Origin: Thermaceae bacterium
GTDB lineage: Bacteria > Deinococcota > Deinococci > Deinococcales > Marinithermaceae
DNA: 64,000 bases
NCBI GenBank assembly: GCA_027067955.1
Contig: JAMOUW010000063.1
Location: 46,504 to 110,503, forward strand
Direction: 5' to 3'
Positions within the stretch are counted from its first letter, which is position 1. Each line of letters starts with the position of its first letter. Positions 61,701 to 64,000 of this stretch are shown here, piece after piece. A program made the translations under genes and the position numbers. The notes beneath the pieces were generated by a model. That model ran no database searches and was not told the origin of the DNA. It saw only the letters and a list, made by a program, of their open reading frames with translations.

Positions 61701-64000
61701 CGATGTTGATTATCGGTCTCTGCGAGATGATGATGGCGATGGAGTGCCGACTTCTGTTGAGGATGCTGGGCCCAATAATGGGGATGGCAACAGTGATGGC
61801 ACCCCTGATTCTCAACAGAGCAATGTAGCTTCGCTTCCAGATGCGTCGGGTGATGGCAGCTATGTTACTTTGGAATCGGCAGGGTCGACCTGCAACCAAA
61901 TTACCCAAATGCGGGCCATGACAGAGGCGGATATTGGTGTGGACGACCCAGGCTACATTTACCCGGTAGGCCTGGTGGCATTTACCTTGAGCTGCGGAAA
62001 CCCAGGAGAAGACGCCGACATCAAATTCTACTGGCACGGAATAAACAGCTTTACCAATTTTAGGAAATATGGTTCCGATAACCCTGGCGCTAATAGTCCG
62101 TACTATAAGGATTACTCGGTTTCGCAATCTACTGTCACTATAGGCGGTGCTGTAGTGCCGGTAACCGAATACACCCTTACCGATGATCAGCCGGGGGATG
62201 AAACGGATGTTGATGCTACGATCATAGATCCGGCTGGGCCCGCAGTAAATCAGTCTGGTGATCCTGTCGTGCATACAGATCAGGACGGGGATGGCGTTGA
62301 GGATTACATCGATCTTGATGATGACAATGATGGTATATTGGACGAGTATGAGATAACATGCAATAATTACGTAAAAGCTGATTTTAGCCAGTACGATGGT
62401 CAGAGCCCAAGCTCGGTGATTAATGGACATGTAGGAATAGGGCCGTCGCTTTTTTACGTGAGCAATGTTTCCCATGGCGACGCGGTTATGTCCAAGGATG
62501 AAATATCGGATTCACATTACTCTGGCGAAATCGGTATAAGGATTGGTCACCATAGCGATACTGCTGGCACTTATGACGATCGAATAGAAACCATATTGGA
62601 GTTCTCCGATTTGGTGCGTGGCTTGAAATTTAGGATAAATGACATAGATCTTGGAGACCACGTAATCGTTAATATATACGATGCTAGTGGGCAAATTGTT
62701 AGCCTTGATTCCAATAACTACAGCTTATACAGCCCCACTATTGTACAGGTAAACGGTAACGAGTTTTTTGCCGACGATTACGATAATTCCTCAAATAATG
62801 AGCGAAAAGGAACCGTTGACTTCAACTTGCAGGATATTGCAGTGTCAAAGATAGTATTCCAGTACTGGGACCCTGAAGCGGCTGGAACCGTGACTTATAC
62901 GGAGTTTGAGGGCATAGTTTGTGATACTGATGGAGATGGTACCCCCGACTATTTAGACACCGATTCCGATGACGACGGCTGTTACGATGCCATAGAAGGC
63001 GCCGGTCATTTTGATTCTTCCGACTTGGATTCCAGCGGAGCCCTTACCGGCGGGGTAGATAACAACGGTGTTCCTACGAAGGCCAATGGTGGAACACGGT
63101 CTTCGGTGGCCGTTGTTGACCCCAGCAATAGCACGGCGTGTAACCCCTTCGAGTGCAAATCTGTTTTTTATCAAGTATTGGAGAAGGACCTAAAAACGTT
63201 GAACCCCTCTACCGGCAATTATGATTTAATTGGTACATCGCCCAAGCAGTACAACGCCATAGGCTGGGATACGAGAAGTAATCTTATTTACGGCATCATA
63301 AACAAACCTGGAGATCCTGATAGAGGACATCTAGTGGTTCTTGATAAGAATGGTGTTTATTACGATATCGGTGCGCCTACATTTGGTACCGAGGTTTACA
63401 AGAGGAGACCTTATGCAGGTGACATGGATGACAAAGGGCACCTTTATGTCAAGGCAGATAGCCGCAGATTGACCAAAATTGATGTTGATAGCAACACTTA
63501 CGAGGAAGTGTATTTTACGGGTCCAGATGAGGCTAAGTATGTAGCAGATATTGTATACATAAAGCCCACCAACGCCTTTTGGGGTGCACGCGATGGGCAA
63601 TTGTACAAGTGGGATTTGGATACAGGAAAAATAACCGCCGCCGTAGTTGAGGGCTTGCCGAATTCGAGTGGAGGCTCCAAGTCGTTTGGGTCGGCATTCA
63701 CAGATGTGAATAATAATCTGTATGTGTACTACAACGAAACGGGTGACATTTTTAAGATAAAAGATTATGACACCGCCAGCCCAAAAGCCTCTCTTTATTT
63801 GCCAAGCGATTCGGTGCATGACAATGATGGTGCGTCCTGTCCCGGTGCGCCCGAGATAGCTGTATACATTTCCGGCCACGTTTTCGAAGACATCACTGGC
63901 GATTCTCTATCCGATGGGGACAGCAATGTTAGTGATGATAGCGGTGATCAGGTAGCGCGCGAGGGCGTCAAGGTTTATGCCTACAGAGATGATGGCAACG
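58735..64000 (+). CDS. giant secreted protein with thrombospondin type 3-like repeats (3' end outside window)
   Basis: Open from ATG at 58735 to the window end (1755 codons visible). Signal peptide MSEKVRRFFLGRIVFWLLLL ... GMVHA. Many calcium-binding DxDxDGxxD runs follow (DLDNDGVDDTVDIDKDNDGI near residue 32, DHDGVPDYHDLDSDNDGIYD, DTDGDGTPDYLDTDSDDDGC). Between them lie beta-domains, two of which share an identical 278-bp stretch. Near the end comes a propeller-like region (AIGWDTRSNLIYGIINKPG; GHLYVKADSRRLTKI), then ISGHVFEDITGDSLSDGDSN, an SdrD-B-like start. GC falls clearly after about 60 kb. Role: probable adhesin or S-layer-like fibre stabilised by calcium. Confidence 0.85.
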   Translation, partial: MSEKVRRFFLGRIVFWLLLLLISFPLGMVHAADLDNDGVDDTVDIDKDNDGIPDVYEALNCQLVPNPSFGSSQGPTGLNGADPNSPQQGDKFLYSNVYAGVDAIIELEEVSNAQVKKLDVTNLGQDAWFQPNVRYYSASGYAQFAIHFVKSGTTIPIDPDTFFVTATDNDDGEVVGFDNSVATSIHTDNPTYEQQINKWSGYTTYQGNPHQAGIGNDPRFEISAVYVNTSVIRYRVSFKSSTNSQGRWHALIADPCRMKDNWSDPPLLLEEADSDHDGVPDYHDLDSDNDGIYDIVEAGNAANDTDGDGRTNNPVGSNGLDNNLENNDTGSATINYTIPDTDNDNYPNHLDLDSDNDGCSDANEAYHGPLVDGGDNPYYGTGAPPSVDSNGKVTTASYSTGVVPAVTDSADTSACDDGDNVPASVEDAGPNGGDGNGDGILDSRQKNVTSIPDASGNGTYVTLEVTGQTCNQIAQMRAVAEADIGVDDHDYNYPVGLVAFTLSCGNPGEDADIKFYWHGINSFTNFRKYGSDNPGANSPYYKDYSVSQSTVTIGGAVVPVTEYTLTDDQPGDETDVDATIIDPAGPAVLRSSGTGTTADQDGDGIANYLDLDDDNDGIPDLVEDCEPYRTQNQSGSWIGQTPANLSVSTNMSYHDGLNVHGSVAHQYPFHFVNYRRSTGGTKYVRYEFDQPIPVNEILIMVVDVDGTPYHATMSVSGGTADLSDFYNFGNLNYDSSTGEMTISGGCTSKCNNTAKLVGISDRTVKRIEIQVSQQKGGDYVSYVLFGKKVCDTDGDGHVNTLDLDSDNDGIADLVEAGGADRDNNGVYDNTTDSDGDGLADGVDNIDNGGAGEVSNGTPLPDHDSDNDGLKDRLDLDSDNDGIPDAVEAQSTNGYQGNDGDVRDDVNLDGVPPYGLVAPQDTDNDNTPDYVDTDSDNDGSDDSSESGLTLSGNDSDNDGIDDAIHASYQDPDGDINDPGNDLREADGNTNDVDYRSLRDDDGDGVPTSVEDAGPNNGDGNSDGTPDSQQSNVASLPDASGDGSYVTLESAGSTCNQITQMRAMTEADIGVDDPGYIYPVGLVAFTLSCGNPGEDADIKFYWHGINSFTNFRKYGSDNPGANSPYYKDYSVSQSTVTIGGAVVPVTEYTLTDDQPGDETDVDATIIDPAGPAVNQSGDPVVHTDQDGDGVEDYIDLDDDNDGILDEYEITCNNYVKADFSQYDGQSPSSVINGHVGIGPSLFYVSNVSHGDAVMSKDEISDSHYSGEIGIRIGHHSDTAGTYDDRIETILEFSDLVRGLKFRINDIDLGDHVIVNIYDASGQIVSLDSNNYSLYSPTIVQVNGNEFFADDYDNSSNNERKGTVDFNLQDIAVSKIVFQYWDPEAAGTVTYTEFEGIVCDTDGDGTPDYLDTDSDDDGCYDAIEGAGHFDSSDLDSSGALTGGVDNNGVPTKANGGTRSSVAVVDPSNSTACNPFECKSVFYQVLEKDLKTLNPSTGNYDLIGTSPKQYNAIGWDTRSNLIYGIINKPGDPDRGHLVVLDKNGVYYDIGAPTFGTEVYKRRPYAGDMDDKGHLYVKADSRRLTKIDVDSNTYEEVYFTGPDEAKYVADIVYIKPTNAFWGARDGQLYKWDLDTGKITAAVVEGLPNSSGGSKSFGSAFTDVNNNLYVYYNETGDIFKIKDYDTASPKASLYLPSDSVHDNDGASCPGAPEIAVYISGHVFEDITGDSLSDGDSNVSDDSGDQVAREGVKVYAYRDDGN
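60211..60488 (+). repeat. internal coding repeat, first copy (278 bp)
   Basis: Identical to 61960-62237, spaced 1749 bases or exactly 583 codons, so the frame is kept. Encodes YPVGLVAFTLSCGNPGEDAD at its start. Flanks diverge quickly but stay related at protein level. Confidence 0.9.
61960..62237 (+). repeat. internal coding repeat, second copy (278 bp)
   Basis: Exact copy of 60211-60488 inside the same giant gene. Upstream flanks encode related but not identical residues (MRAMTEADIGVDDPGYI against MRAVAEADIGVDDHDYN), so the domain duplication is older than the identity of the core. Confidence 0.9.

Noticed and set aside
1..64000. tRNA or rRNA genes
   Set aside because: No cloverleaf with TTC-type T-loop or conserved rRNA segment was recognised by eye; a tRNA scan would be needed to exclude a missed tRNA.

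Overview
The window is high-GC bacterial chromosome with tightly packed, often overlapping genes. The gene set suggests a thermophile of the Deinococcus-Thermus phylum, most like Oceanithermus, Marinithermus or Thermus. The signs are a thermophile-style KaiC-type ATPase, a type IV pilin, an LptF/G-type permease in an envelope operon, paired peptide ABC importers and very large DUF11-type surface proteins. The genus is inferred from gene content and style, not from a marker gene. No rRNA, tRNA or CRISPR array was recognised.

Bases 1-7.2 kb hold the start of glucose-6-phosphate isomerase, an ABC exporter operon led by a YtrA-type GntR repressor, and a rightward run of an S9 peptidase, an M48 membrane protease and a methyltransferase. 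Bases 7.2-13.0 kb are accessory DNA with visibly lower GC: palindromic intergenic repeats, two perfect 332-bp direct repeats, a duplicated scrap of the amidase gene, an insertion-sequence remnant and a broken glycosidase. Between the direct repeats lies a leftward cluster of a SPASM radical SAM maturase, a 32-residue ORF not previously counted as a gene, an ABC-2 permease and its ATPase. I read this as a small ribosomally made, post-translationally modified peptide (RiPP) system with its own exporter. It is the best candidate for an undescribed system here.

Bases 13-27.4 kb carry housekeeping genes: amidase, MazG-like, YlmH-like S4 protein, KaiC-like ATPase and O-antigen ligase-like protein. 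They also carry an envelope operon of mreB, fabZ, an LptF/G permease, a GT28-type glycosyltransferase and a polysaccharide deacetylase. Then come a metallo-beta-lactamase-fold hydrolase, an Hsp20 chaperone and two short-chain dehydrogenases. Bases 27.5-35.6 kb hold two paralogous peptide-importer operons (binding protein and two permeases each), neither with an ATPase gene nearby. Each has a strong hairpin between the binding-protein gene and the permease genes.

Bases 35.6-46.8 kb include a class-I glutamine amidotransferase-type hydrolase, a PLP decarboxylase, a penicillin acylase-family enzyme, an AlaX editing protein, a type IV pilin, an acyl-CoA dehydrogenase, an S1-domain protein and a tungstate-type importer with a ModE-like regulator. 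From 47 kb to the end runs a chain of secreted or outer-membrane genes: a small DUF11-like protein, two DUF11-repeat proteins, a 1810-residue protein with a probable C-terminal beta-barrel, and an incomplete giant protein rich in calcium-binding aspartate repeats. A GC-rich palindrome ahead of this chain closely resembles one ahead of the pilin gene, which hints at shared control of surface structures.
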